Assembly: GCF_014652215.1 (NCBI RefSeq)
Contig: NZ_BMYJ01000009.1
Span: 1-63,332, forward strand
Direction: 5' to 3'
Source: Neogemmobacter tilapiae
Lineage (GTDB): Bacteria > Pseudomonadota > Alphaproteobacteria > Rhodobacterales > Rhodobacteraceae
Length of the DNA: 63,332 nt
Made by a program: the position numbers and the translations under genes
The notes under the pieces: generated by a model
What the model was told of the DNA's origin: nothing
Seen by the model: the letters and a program-made list of their open reading frames with translations, nothing else
The model's database searches: none
Shown: positions 34,788-43,243 of the stretch, piece after piece
Numbering within the stretch: the stretch's first letter is position 1
How the letters are laid out: each line of letters opens with the position of its first letter

Positions 34788-35674
34788 TTGTCGAACACCC
34801 CCGCAGCCTGCGGCTGAAAAAGATTGCTGCGCATGGTTTTCTTTTGGGCTTTCTGGCGGTGATCCTGTTTCCCTTTGCGATGATCGTTTCGATTTCCTTT
34901 CGCGAAGGAAATTTCACCATCGGCGAATTGTGGCCCAGCCAGCCGACACTGGAGCATTGGGCGCTGGCTTTGGGATTCGACTATACCCGCAGCGATGGGA
35001 CGGTGGTTTCACCGCCTTATCCGGTGCTGCTTTGGATGTGGAATTCCGTCAAGATCGGCCTGATGGCCGCCTTGGGTGTTTTGGCTTTGGCGACGGTTTC
35101 AGCCTATGCCTTTTCGCGGCTGCGCTTTGCGGGGCGGGGGGCGTTGCTGGATGGGCTGTTTCTGATCCAGATGTTTCCAACGACCCTGACGCTGGTGGCG
35201 CTTTATGCGATCTTTGACAGTCTGGGGGATGTGGCGCCCGTTGTGGGGATCAACAGTCACCTGTCGGTGGTTCTGGTCTATATGTCAGGGATCATCCTGC
35301 ATGTCTGGACATTGAAGGGCTATTTCGACGGCATTGACAGCGCGCTGGACAAGGCCGCCGCAATGGATGGGGCGACGCCTTGGCAGACTTTTCGCCACGT
35401 CTTTCTGCCTTTGGCCATGCCGATGATGGCGGTCATCTTTGTCTTGGTTTTTATTGGCTGCGTGAACGAATATCCGGTCGCCTCGGTCCTGATCCGGTCC
35501 GAAGACATGCTGACACTGGCGACCGGTTCGCGGCTGTATCTGAACGAGTTCAAGTATCTGTGGGGCGATTTTGCGGCGGCGGCGATCCTTTCGGGCTTGC
35601 CCATCACCTGTGTCTTTCTGATCGCGCAGAGATATCTGGTCTCGGGCCTGTCTGAGGGGGCGGTCAAGGGTTGA
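34784..35674 (+). CDS. malG: Maltose-type ABC transporter permease MalG
   Basis: A 296-residue inner-membrane permease with about six helices. The EAA loop is DKAAAMDGATPWQTFRHVFL followed by PLAMP. The start ATG 34784 overlaps the malF stop and has AAGGAG upstream. The C-terminus (SGLSEGAVKG) ends exactly like E. coli MalG, which contacts MalK. It completes the transporter with malF, malE and the ATPase encoded on the other strand at 28.1 kb. Confidence 0.93.
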   Translation: MIVEHPRSLRLKKIAAHGFLLGFLAVILFPFAMIVSISFREGNFTIGELWPSQPTLEHWALALGFDYTRSDGTVVSPPYPVLLWMWNSVKIGLMAALGVLALATVSAYAFSRLRFAGRGALLDGLFLIQMFPTTLTLVALYAIFDSLGDVAPVVGINSHLSVVLVYMSGIILHVWTLKGYFDGIDSALDKAAAMDGATPWQTFRHVFLPLAMPMMAVIFVLVFIGCVNEYPVASVLIRSEDMLTLATGSRLYLNEFKYLWGDFAAAAILSGLPITCVFLIAQRYLVSGLSEGAVKG

Positions 35675-35827
35675 TTTGCCCCGCCAGCAGGCAGGCGCTG
35701 CCGAAATCGCCCAATCATTGTGCGAATGGCGGCGTTTTCAGCCGCGGAAAGCCTGTTCTTGTGGCGAATCGGACGAATGCTTTACCGTCTGGTCAAAGAA
35801 CAATCACCAACGGGGAAGGATAACGCG

Positions 35828-36841
35828 ATGAACGGGTTTGCAGCGCCGACGCGGCGTGGGCTTTTGCTGGGCGGTGGGGCTTTGGCCTTGGGGGCGGGGC
35901 TCGTCCCGATGCGCCTGATGGCGCAGGATCTGGTCAAGGTTGCGGGGATCTACACCGTGCCCGTCGAACAGCAATGGGTCAGCCGGATCCATATCGCGGC
36001 CGAGGCCGCAAAGGCCGCAGGGCGGGTGGATTACACCTATACCGAAAACGTGGCGAACACCGACTATCCGCGCGTGATGCGGGAATATTGCGAAAGCGGC
36101 GTCAAGCTGATCGTGGGTGAGATTTTCGGGGCCGAGGCCGAAGCGCGCGAAGTGGCGGCGGAATATCCCGACGTGGCCTTCCTGATGGGCTCGTCCTTCC
36201 CGCCCGATGCGGCGCTGCCCAATCTGGCGGTGTTCGACAATTATATTCAGGACGCGTCCTATCTGACCGGGATCGTCGCCGGGGCGATGACCAAAACGGG
36301 CAATATCGGCATGGTGGGCGGCTTTCCCATCCCCGAGGTGAACCGGCTGATGAACGCCTTTATGGCAGGGGTCAAGGAAACGCGGCCCGATGCGACCTTC
36401 CAGATCAGCTTTATCGGATCCTGGTTCGACCCACCGAAGGCCAAGGAAACCGCAATGGCAATGATCGAGGGCGGGGCGGATGTGCTTTACGCCGAGCGCT
36501 TTGGCGTGTCGGATGCCGCCAAGGAAAAGGGTGTGCTGGCGATTGGCAATGTGATCGACACGCAGGCGGATTATCCCGATACGGTCGTCGCCTCGGCCCT
36601 GTGGCATTTTGAACCGACGTTTGAGGCGGCCTTGGCGGCGGTGCAGGCGGGGGCCTTCAAGGCCGAAGATTACGGGCTCTATTCCTATATGGCGAAAGGC
36701 GGCTGTTCGTTGGCCCCGCTTGGCACCTTTGCAGGCAAGGTGCCCGAGGCGGCGCTGGCCTTGGTGACCGAGAAAGAGGCGGCGATCAAGGCGGGCAGCT
36801 TTGCGGTGGAAGTGAACGACGCCGAGCCTTCGGCATCGTGA
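35828..36841 (+). CDS. BMP-family ABC transporter substrate-binding protein
   Basis: A 337-residue periplasmic lipoprotein-like or Tat-like protein; the N-terminus (APTRRGLLLGGGALALGAGL) has a twin-arginine-like RR before the hydrophobic segment. The core (VKVAGIYTVPVEQQWVSRIH, GEIFGAEAEAREVAAEYPD, MVGGFPIPEVNRL) is the BMP (basic membrane protein/PnrA) family, which binds purine nucleosides or bases. ATG 35828 has a GAAGGA site. The GTGA or nearby ATG of the next gene overlaps its stop. The operon goes on to ATPase, two permeases and a deaminase, so nucleobase or nucleoside scavenging is likely. Confidence 0.88.
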   Translation: MNGFAAPTRRGLLLGGGALALGAGLVPMRLMAQDLVKVAGIYTVPVEQQWVSRIHIAAEAAKAAGRVDYTYTENVANTDYPRVMREYCESGVKLIVGEIFGAEAEAREVAAEYPDVAFLMGSSFPPDAALPNLAVFDNYIQDASYLTGIVAGAMTKTGNIGMVGGFPIPEVNRLMNAFMAGVKETRPDATFQISFIGSWFDPPKAKETAMAMIEGGADVLYAERFGVSDAAKEKGVLAIGNVIDTQADYPDTVVASALWHFEPTFEAALAAVQAGAFKAEDYGLYSYMAKGGCSLAPLGTFAGKVPEAALALVTEKEAAIKAGSFAVEVNDAEPSAS

Positions 36842-36852
36842 GGTCGAACGAC

Positions 36853-38355
36853 ATGCAGGCGCAAGAGGTGGTCTTGCGCCTGACCGGCATCACCAAACGC
36901 TTTGGCCCGGTTCTGGCGAATGACGGCATCGACCTTGCCCTGCACAGGGGCGAGGTTGTGGCCCTGCTGGGCGAAAACGGCGCGGGCAAGACAACGCTGA
37001 TGAACATCCTGTTCGGTCAGTATCGGGCCGATGCGGGGGATACTCAGGCCTTTGGTGCGGCGCTGCCGCCGGGCCAGCCGCGTGCGGCGCTGATGGCGGG
37101 CATCGGCATGGTGCATCAGCATTTCACCCAATGCGGGGCGCTGACGGTGCTGGAAAACATCATGCTGGGCCGCGAAAGCCTGTGGCAGACCCGTCTGGGG
37201 CGGGCCAAGGCCCGGGCGCGGTTGGCGCAGTTGATGGCGGATTTCGGGCTGACGGTGGACCCGGATGCACGGGTGGGCGACCTGTCAGTCGGGGAACGCC
37301 AGCGGGTGGAAATTCTGAAGGCGCTTTATGGCGAGGCGCGCGTTCTGATCTTGGACGAACCGACCGCCGTGCTGACCCCGCAAGAGGCGGAGGCCCTGTT
37401 CGTCACCCTGCGGCGGTTGGTGGCGCAGGGGCTGTCCGTGCTGTTCATCAGCCACAAGCTGGGCGAGGTGATGGCCTTGGCCGACCGTTGCGTGGTGCTG
37501 CGGCATGGGCGCGTCGCGGGCGCTGTGCGGGTGGCGGAAACCAACCCGGCCGCCCTGGCCGCGATGATGGTCGGGGGCGATCTGCCGGGGCAGGCCGTGC
37601 CGCCCGGTCGCCCCGGCGTGGTGCTTTTGTCCCTGCGGAATGTGGGCGGGACGGGTGTGGATCTGGACCTGCGCGCCGGAACGATCACCGGCTTGGCGGG
37701 TGTTTCGGGCAATGGGCAGGCGGCTTTGGCCGATCTGATCAGCGGTCTGGCGCGACCTTTGGCGGGGCAGATGACACTGGGTGGCCAGGCCGTGCCCGCC
37801 GATTGGTCGCCGCGTCGGGCGGTGCAGGCGGGAGTAGGGCGTATCCCGGAAGACCGGCATCGGCAGGGTGTGGTGGGCGACTTTACCTTGGCCGAAAACG
37901 CCGTGCTGGAACGCTATGGCGAGGCGGGTTTTGCGCGCGGGCCTTTCCTGCGGCGTGGGGCCATCCGTGATTTTGCGGCCGGGTTGATCGGGAAATACGA
38001 TGTGCGCGGCGGCGGGCCAGAAACTGCGGCGCGCGGTCTGTCGGGTGGGAACATGCAAAAGGTCATTCTGGGCCGGGTGCTAGAGGCGGGGCCAAAGATC
38101 ATACTGGCAAACCAGCCGGTGCGGGGGCTGGATGTGGGCGCGATTGCCTATGTGCAATCGCAGCTGATTGCCGCGCGGGATCAGGGGGCGGCGGTTCTGC
38201 TGATTTCCGAAGATCTGAACGAGGTTCTCGATCTGTCCGATGTGGTGCATGTGATCTCCAAAGGCCGCCTGTCGCCGGGTTTTGCGCGCGGGGAAAAGAC
38301 GGTGGCCGAACTGGGTCTGTGGATGGCGGGTGAGGGGTTTGATCATGCGGCTTGA
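36853..38355 (+). CDS. Nucleoside-type ABC transporter ATPase, two tandem NBDs
   Basis: About 500 residues with two ABC nucleotide-binding domains, the form that partners BMP binding proteins. The first domain has Walker A GENGAGKT, signature LSVGERQRVEI and Walker B LILDEPTAVL. The second is degenerate at Walker A (GVSGNGQA) but keeps LSGGNMQKVILGRVL and the ATPase-like IILANQPVRGLDVG. ATG 36853 follows a GAGG site; a GTG at 36838 overlapping the BMP stop is the alternative. It overlaps the following permease gene by 11 bases. Confidence 0.92.
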   Translation: MQAQEVVLRLTGITKRFGPVLANDGIDLALHRGEVVALLGENGAGKTTLMNILFGQYRADAGDTQAFGAALPPGQPRAALMAGIGMVHQHFTQCGALTVLENIMLGRESLWQTRLGRAKARARLAQLMADFGLTVDPDARVGDLSVGERQRVEILKALYGEARVLILDEPTAVLTPQEAEALFVTLRRLVAQGLSVLFISHKLGEVMALADRCVVLRHGRVAGAVRVAETNPAALAAMMVGGDLPGQAVPPGRPGVVLLSLRNVGGTGVDLDLRAGTITGLAGVSGNGQAALADLISGLARPLAGQMTLGGQAVPADWSPRRAVQAGVGRIPEDRHRQGVVGDFTLAENAVLERYGEAGFARGPFLRRGAIRDFAAGLIGKYDVRGGGPETAARGLSGGNMQKVILGRVLEAGPKIILANQPVRGLDVGAIAYVQSQLIAARDQGAAVLLISEDLNEVLDLSDVVHVISKGRLSPGFARGEKTVAELGLWMAGEGFDHAA

Positions 38356-39388
38356 ACCCATCGCCCATCCCAGCCTCGCCCGCCGTGCCGGACTGCCCGC
38401 GCTGGCGCTGCTGGCGACTTTGCTGTCGGCCATGGCGCTGGCGGCCTTGGCCGGGGCCAATCCCTTGGCCGTGCTGGGCCAGATTGCCGTGGGGGCAGTG
38501 GGCAGCAAATTTGCGCTGCTGGAAACGCTGAACCGGGCGACGCCGCTGATCTTTACCGGCCTTGCTGCCGCCGTGGCCTTTCGCGCAAGGCTTTGGAACA
38601 TCGGGGCCGAGGCGCAGCTCTATCTGGGCGCTATCGTCACCGTTCTGCTGGGCACGGGGGCCTTGCCAGGGCTTTTGGTCCTGCCGGTGACGGCGCTGGT
38701 CGCGGCCTTGGCCGGGGGCTTGCTGCTGCTGGGGCCGGTGCTGATGAAGACCAAGGCGGGGGTGGATGAGGTGGTGACGACCCTGCTGATCAATTTCATC
38801 CTGCTGCTGTTGGTCAGCTATCTGCTGGAAGGCCCGATGAAAGACCCGATGGGCATGGGCTGGCCGAAATCGACGCCTTTGGTGACCGAGGCACGGCTGC
38901 CCCGCATCGTCGAAGGCCTGCGCCTGCACTGGGGCTTTGCCTTGGCGCTGCTGGCGGCGGCGGCAATCTGGATCATCCAGACCCGCACGAAACTGGGCTA
39001 TGAAATCCGCGCCGTGGGCCTGAACATCCACGCCGCTCGCTTTGCGGGCATCCCTGTGAATTGCGTTCTGGTGAAAACCGCGCTGCTGTCGGGCGGGCTG
39101 GCCGCCTTGGCGGGTTGGTCCGAGGTGGCGGGGCTGAAGGGGCATCTCAGCCTCGATCTGTCGCCCGGCTTTGGCTATACCGGGATCATTGTCGCGATGC
39201 TGGCGCTGTTGCATCCCTTGGGCGTTGTAGTCTCGGCCCTGTTCGTGGCGGGTGTCTTCGTGGGTTCCGATGCGATGAGCCGGGCCGCGGGCGTGCCGAC
39301 CTATATCGCCGACATCGTGCTGGCCTTGGCGCTGCTTTACATGGTGCTGGCGCTGGGCCTGACCCGTTACCGCTTGGTGCGCGGATGA
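38345..39388 (+). CDS. ABC transporter permease (BMP-type, subunit 1)
   Basis: A 347-residue permease of the branched-chain/nucleoside (BPD_transp_2) family with about 8-10 helices. The motifs FTGLAAAVAFRARLWNIGAE and TKAGVDEVVTTLLINFI are typical of nucleoside permeases of BMP systems. ATG 38345 has GAGGGG seven bases upstream and overlaps the ATPase gene. The paired permease follows with an ATGA overlap at 39385. Confidence 0.92.
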   Translation: MRLEPIAHPSLARRAGLPALALLATLLSAMALAALAGANPLAVLGQIAVGAVGSKFALLETLNRATPLIFTGLAAAVAFRARLWNIGAEAQLYLGAIVTVLLGTGALPGLLVLPVTALVAALAGGLLLLGPVLMKTKAGVDEVVTTLLINFILLLLVSYLLEGPMKDPMGMGWPKSTPLVTEARLPRIVEGLRLHWGFALALLAAAAIWIIQTRTKLGYEIRAVGLNIHAARFAGIPVNCVLVKTALLSGGLAALAGWSEVAGLKGHLSLDLSPGFGYTGIIVAMLALLHPLGVVVSALFVAGVFVGSDAMSRAAGVPTYIADIVLALALLYMVLALGLTRYRLVRG

Positions 39389-40308
39389 TGGAAATTTTTG
39401 ACATTTTGCTGCAAGCCAGCTTTTGGGCCGCCGTCCTGCGCATCGCCTCGCCCCTGATCTTTGCAACGATGGGCGAGTTGATCTGCGAACGCGCTGGGGT
39501 GCTGAACCTGGGCATCGAGGGCATCATGGTGATCGGGGCCTTTACCGGCTGGATCGCGGTTTATGCGGGCCTGCCGCTGTGGTGGGGCGTGGGGGCGGCG
39601 TTGCTGGCCGGGATGGCCTTTGGCCTGCTGCATGGCGTGTTGGTGGTGCCGTTCGGCCTGTCGCAGCATGTGGTGGGGCTGGGGATCACGCTTTTGGCGA
39701 CGGCCACGGCGAGTTTCGCCTATCGCCTGATCCTGCCCGAGGTGACAAGCCCGCCAAAGATCGAACCCTTTCAGCCGCTGGGCCTGTTCGGGCCAATCTT
39801 GGGGGCGCAGACGGCGCTGACCTATGCCGCCTTTGGCGTGGTCGCGGTGGTGGCCTATGTGCTTTACCGCACGCCTTTGGGTTTGGCCCTGCGCGCCTGC
39901 GGCGACAACCCGGCGGCGGTGGCGGCGCAGGGGCTTTCGGTGACAGGTCTGCGGTTGGGGGCGGTGATGGTGGGGTCTGGCCTGATGGCGGTGGGTGGGG
40001 CCTTCCTGACGCTTTCGGCCTTTTCGTCTTTCTTTTTCGAGATGGTGAATGGCCGCGGCTGGATCTGCATCGCCCTTGTCGTCTTTGGGGGCTGGGGACC
40101 GGGCAAGGCGTTGCTGGGGGCTATGCTCTTCGCGGGGTTTGACGCCCTGCAAGTGCGGCTGCAACAGACCGGGATTGGCGAGATCCTGCCCTATCAACTG
40201 TTCCTGGCCTTGCCCTATATCCTGTCCATTCTCGCCCTGATCCTGATGTCGCGCCGCGCGCAGGTGCCGGGGGCGCTGATGATCCCATTCCGCAAAGGGG
40301 AACGCTGA
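39385..40308 (+). CDS. ABC transporter permease (BMP-type, subunit 2)
   Basis: A 307-residue permease of the same family, starting at one of two consecutive ATG codons (39385 or 39388). The signature RIASPLIFATMGELICERAG followed by VLNLGIEGIM is strongly conserved in the second permease of BMP/PnrA-type transporters, as is LALRACGDNPAAVAAQGLSV. It completes the transporter. Its stop overlaps the deaminase start (TGATG). Confidence 0.92.
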   Translation: MMEIFDILLQASFWAAVLRIASPLIFATMGELICERAGVLNLGIEGIMVIGAFTGWIAVYAGLPLWWGVGAALLAGMAFGLLHGVLVVPFGLSQHVVGLGITLLATATASFAYRLILPEVTSPPKIEPFQPLGLFGPILGAQTALTYAAFGVVAVVAYVLYRTPLGLALRACGDNPAAVAAQGLSVTGLRLGAVMVGSGLMAVGGAFLTLSAFSSFFFEMVNGRGWICIALVVFGGWGPGKALLGAMLFAGFDALQVRLQQTGIGEILPYQLFLALPYILSILALILMSRRAQVPGALMIPFRKGER

Positions 40309-41579
40309 TGTTCGATCTGATTGTCAAAGGTGGCACCCTGCCGGATGGCCAAGTGGCCGACATCGGGCTTCAGGGCGACAAGATTGCCGCCGTGGGCAAG
40401 CTGGAGGCCGAGGCGCGGCGGGTGATTGATGCGACGGGCGATCTGGTCAGCCCGCCGTTTGTCGACCCGCATTTCCATATGGACGCGACCCTGTCCTATG
40501 GCCTGCCAAGAGTGAATGCCAGCGGTACGCTGTTGGAGGGGATCAGTCTGTGGGGCGAGCTGCGGGACATCGCGACGGTGGAGGATATGGTCGCGCGGGC
40601 GCTGAGATACTGCGATTGGGCGGTCAGCATGGGGTTGCTTGCGATCCGGACGCATGTCGATACCACCCCCGATCATCTGCGCGGCGTCACGGCGATGCTG
40701 GAGGTGAAGCGGCAGGTGGCGCCCTATCTGGACCTGCAACTGGTGGCCTTTCCGCAGGACGGGCTTTATCGAAGCCCTACCGGGCGGGCGAATGTTCTGC
40801 GAGCGCTGGATATGGGCGTTGATGTGGTGGGGGGCATCCCACACTTTGAACGCACGATGGAGGAGGGGGCGGCGTCGGTCCGCGACATGGCCCGGCTGGC
40901 GGCGGAGCGGGGGCTGATGCTGGACCTGCATTGCGATGAAACCGATGATCCACATTCCCGGCATGTCGAGACCCTCGCCGCCGAGGTGACGCGGCATGGG
41001 CTGGGGGCGCGGGCGGCGGGGTCGCATCTGACCTCGATGCATTCGATGGACAATTACTATGTCTCGAAGCTGCTGCCCCTGATCGCGGAATCAGGGATGT
41101 GTGCCATTCCGAACCCGCTGATCAACATCACCCTGCAAGGGCGGCATGACAGCTTTCCCAAGCGGCGGGGTTTGACGCGGGTCAAGGAGATGCAGGCGCT
41201 GGGCATCACCGTCGGTTGGGGGCAGGATTGCGTGCTGGATCCTTGGTATTCGCTGGGCACGGCCGATATGCTGGACGTGGCTTTCATGGGCCTTCATGTC
41301 GCCCAGATGACCCATCCGGAGGAGATGGCCCGCTGTTTCCGGATGGTCACGGAAGACAATGCCCGGATCATGGGTTTGGCAGGGCATGGGTTGAAGGTCG
41401 GGGATCAGGCCTCGCTGGTCATCCTGGACGCGGGCGATCCCGTGGAGGCGCTGCGGCTGCGGGCGGCGCGGTTGTTTGTGGTTTCAAAAGGCCGGGTCGT
41501 GGCGGAGGCCGCGCGGGGGGATGCCCGGCTGGATTTGCCGGGGCGCGGGGGCATGGTGCGGCGGCGGGTGAAGGGGTGA
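40308..41579 (+). CDS. Amidohydrolase, cytosine deaminase-like
   Basis: A 423-residue metal-dependent hydrolase of the cytosine deaminase/N-acyl-amino acid amidohydrolase superfamily. The metal-binding HFH is at 55-57 (VDPHFHMDA), further ligands lie in DLHCDETDDPHS and GSHLTSMHS, and the catalytic Asp is in VGWGQDCVLDPW. It follows the nucleoside transporter with overlapping codons, so it probably deaminates an imported base or a related cyclic amide. The exact substrate (cytosine, creatinine, other pyrimidine) cannot be read. Confidence 0.88.
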   Translation: MFDLIVKGGTLPDGQVADIGLQGDKIAAVGKLEAEARRVIDATGDLVSPPFVDPHFHMDATLSYGLPRVNASGTLLEGISLWGELRDIATVEDMVARALRYCDWAVSMGLLAIRTHVDTTPDHLRGVTAMLEVKRQVAPYLDLQLVAFPQDGLYRSPTGRANVLRALDMGVDVVGGIPHFERTMEEGAASVRDMARLAAERGLMLDLHCDETDDPHSRHVETLAAEVTRHGLGARAAGSHLTSMHSMDNYYVSKLLPLIAESGMCAIPNPLINITLQGRHDSFPKRRGLTRVKEMQALGITVGWGQDCVLDPWYSLGTADMLDVAFMGLHVAQMTHPEEMARCFRMVTEDNARIMGLAGHGLKVGDQASLVILDAGDPVEALRLRAARLFVVSKGRVVAEAARGDARLDLPGRGGMVRRRVKG

Positions 41580-41666
41580 TTTCACGCGTGAAATGTGGGG
41601 TAGGTTCTTGATATTTCTGTTATATTTTATTATTGGAATGTTTTTTTGAGCCGGGGCGAGCCCGGC

Positions 41667-41942
41667 CTACTTGTGCCAGTAATACCAGTTGCCGTCGTAG
41701 TCGCGGTCGATGGTTTCTTGCGAGACTACGGTGGCGGTGACGCGCCGCAACCCGGCAAGGGCGGGGGCCGGATCGCCCAATTGGGCCACATCGGTATCGG
41801 TCGGGACGGCGACGGTGACATGGATTGTCCCGCTGACCGTTTGGGGGCTGATGAACAGGGGTGTAACGCCTTGTAGCTGGCACCAGTTTTGCAAGGCTTT
41901 GGTGGCCCGGTTGTTGCGGTGATTGAGAAGGAATTTGAGCAT
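41667..41942 (-). CDS. Small conserved protein flanked by REP element
   Basis: A 91-residue protein (LKFLLNHRNNRATKALQNWC at the start, DRDYDGNWYYWHK at the end) with an alpha-beta pattern and no signal peptide. I do not know its function. The start codon at 41942 lies five bases from a REP palindrome, so its normal leader seems displaced; only a weak AAGA precedes the ATG. The gene may be expressed poorly or from inside the REP. It could be a real Rhodobacteraceae gene. Confidence 0.55.
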   Translation of the reverse strand: MLKFLLNHRNNRATKALQNWCQLQGVTPLFISPQTVSGTIHVTVAVPTDTDVAQLGDPAPALAGLRRVTATVVSQETIDRDYDGNWYYWHK

Positions 41943-41946
41943 TTCT

Positions 41947-41999
41947 TGGGTGGGTGAAAATCACCAAAGTCGGGTGGCGGTGGGTTTCACCCACCCTAC
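41947..41999. repeat. REP palindrome, copy 0
   Basis: Inverted repeat TGGGTGGGTGAAAATCACC ... GGTGGGTTTCACCCACC, ending CCCTAC. Same core (GGGTGGGTKxAACCCACC type) as the other copies in the array. It abuts the start of the 91-residue gene. Confidence 0.8.
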
Positions 42000-42000
42000 A

Positions 42001-42111
42001 GGGTGCGGGCGCGATGCCAAGTGGAGAAGGGGCAAGCATCGATCTTGTTGGGCAGTTCATGTTTGACCGGATTGAGGCGAGAATTGCGGATCACCGTCTC
42101 GATGGAGGTTT
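42001..42111 (-). pseudogene. Decayed 3' fragment of RAYT transposase, copy 1
   Basis: On the minus strand the fragment still reads NPVKHELPNKID then PFSTWHRARTL and a stop, aligned with the intact transposase end NPVKHGLVHKIEDWPFSTWH. The N-terminal five-sixths is missing. It sits between REP copies 0 and 1. Confidence 0.8.
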
Positions 42112-42167
42112 GTAGGGTGGGTGCAATCCACCTTCGGCGTTGGGGTGGTGGGTTTCACCCACCCTAC
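42112..42167. repeat. REP palindrome, copy 1
   Basis: GTAGGGTGGGTGCAATCCACC and GGTGGGTTTCACCCACCCTAC form a long imperfect hairpin with a TTCGGCGTT centre. Same outline as the neighbours. Confidence 0.85.
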
Positions 42168-42287
42168 GGGGCGTCGCGATGCTAGGTGGAGAAAGGCCAG
42201 TCTTCGATTTTGTTGATCGGTTCATGTTTGAACGAATTGAATCGGCAACGGCTGATTATCCTTTTTCGCGCCGTTTCAGGGAGATTT
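42168..42287 (-). pseudogene. Decayed 3' fragment of RAYT transposase, copy 2
   Basis: The minus strand shows KHEPINKIEDWPFST, then an early stop, aligned with the transposase end. Frameshifts and stops break the frame. It lies between REP copies 1 and 2. Confidence 0.75.
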
Positions 42288-42343
42288 GTAGGGTGGGTGC
42301 AACCCACCGTTTGCGGTGGGATGGTGGGTTTCACCCACCCGAC
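42288..42343. repeat. REP palindrome, copy 2
   Basis: GTAGGGTGGGTGCAACCCACC and GGTGGGTTTCACCCACCCGAC with a centre of GTTTGCGGTGGGAT. One base differs in the last triplet (GAC in place of TAC). Confidence 0.85.
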
Positions 42344-42454
42344 GGGGTGTGGTCACGATGCCAAGTGGAGAAGAGCCGGTCGTCGTTTTCGCGACCAATC
42401 CGCGTTTGACCGGACTGCACCAGCAACAGTGGATCGCCTTTTCGAGGGAGGTTT
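42344..42454 (-). pseudogene. Decayed 3' fragment of RAYT transposase, copy 3
   Basis: The minus strand reads EKAIHCCWCSPVKRGLV, aligned with EQAIHYCWFNPVKHGLV of the intact gene; the catalytic Tyr is replaced by Cys. The frame is lost afterwards. It lies between REP copies 2 and 3. Confidence 0.8.
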
Positions 42455-42510
42455 GTAGGCTGAGTGCACCCCACCTTTTGTGGTGGGGTGGTGGGTTTCA
42501 CCCACCCTAC
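42455..42510. repeat. REP palindrome, copy 3, overlapping the RAYT stop codon
   Basis: Imperfect hairpin from GTAGGCTGAGTGCACCCCACC to GGTGGGTTTCACCCACCCTAC. The TAG stop of the transposase gene (42507-42509) lies inside it. Confidence 0.85.
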
Positions 42511-42977
42511 AGGGTGCGGGCGCGATGCCAAGTAGAGAAGGGCCAATCTTCGATCTTGTGAACCAATCCGTGTTTGACCGGATTGAACCAACAATAATGG
42601 ATCGCTTGTTCCCGCGCCGTTTCGTTGCGGAGGTGATGATCCCAGAAGCGCCTTTGCCAAAGGCCTTTTTCGCCCTTTGCTTGTTGGCTGGCGGATCGTG
42701 GATAGGTTCCTCCGACATATTTGGTGAAGCGCGCCTTGATGTCTTTCCAGCGAGTCGAATAGTCGGCGTCGCCTTCGGGCAGCGTCCAGACGGCGTGCAT
42801 GTGATCGGGCAGGATCACCCAAGCGTCTATTCGGAAGGGGCGGTCCGCGCGAACCTCGGCGACAGCGCGGCGCAGGGTTGCGATTTCACGGACGAGGGTA
42901 TTGTCACCCCGCGTGGCGAGGTTGACGGTGAAAAAGATGCAAGCACCGGGGATGCGGGGGCGGATGTAGTGGGGCAT
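42507..42977 (-). CDS. REP-associated tyrosine transposase (RAYT, IS200/IS605-like)
   Basis: A 156-residue single-strand-type HUH transposase. The HUH metal motif is PDHMHAVWTLPEGD, the catalytic tyrosine is in HYCWFNPVKHGL, and WQRRFWDHHLRNETAREQAI is characteristic of the Y1_Tnp/RAYT family. ATG 42977 (PHYIRPRIPGACIFFTVNLA) is the natural start, though no ribosome site is obvious. RAYTs are domesticated enzymes that mobilise or process REP hairpins in cis, and here the gene is surrounded by such hairpins. Its stop codon lies in a REP, and three 3' fragments precede it in tandem. Confidence 0.9.
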   Translation of the reverse strand: MPHYIRPRIPGACIFFTVNLATRGDNTLVREIATLRRAVAEVRADRPFRIDAWVILPDHMHAVWTLPEGDADYSTRWKDIKARFTKYVGGTYPRSASQQAKGEKGLWQRRFWDHHLRNETAREQAIHYCWFNPVKHGLVHKIEDWPFSTWHRARTL

Positions 42978-43055
42978 CGCGAAGCGTTGCGCGATGTTGG
43001 TTAAGATAGCGTCAACGAGCGCAGGGACGCAGGTGGTTTTTGGGATAGGCGTTGG

Positions 43056-43243
43056 TGGTTTGGTGGGTTTGCACCCACCCTGCATTTTTTGTCCCGGTAG
43101 GGTGGGTGGCAACCCACCGTTGGGCGAGTGGAGGTGGTTTTGGCGTGCGGGTGTGGGTTTGCACCCACCCTAAGTTCGTGTCCCGGCAGGGCGGGTGTTA
43201 ACCCCCTTTACGTCATTCTGAGTGGTGGGTTTCACCCACCCTA
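43056..43243. repeat. REP cluster between RAYT and pyrG
   Basis: At least four GGGTGGGT/ACCCACCC hairpin units in direct succession: a GGTGGGTTTGCACCCACC unit near 43062, GGTAGGGTGGGTGGCAACCC near 43092, a GTGTGGGTTTGCACCCACCC unit near 43148, and GGTGGGTTTCACCCACCCTA ending at 43242. The last contributes the pyrG stop codon. Together with copies 0-3 they enclose the RAYT gene. Confidence 0.8.

Noticed and set aside
41947-43243. Possible CRISPR array
   Set aside because: The repeats are palindromic REP hairpins and the intervening segments are related fragments of one transposase gene, not unique spacers. No cas gene is present.
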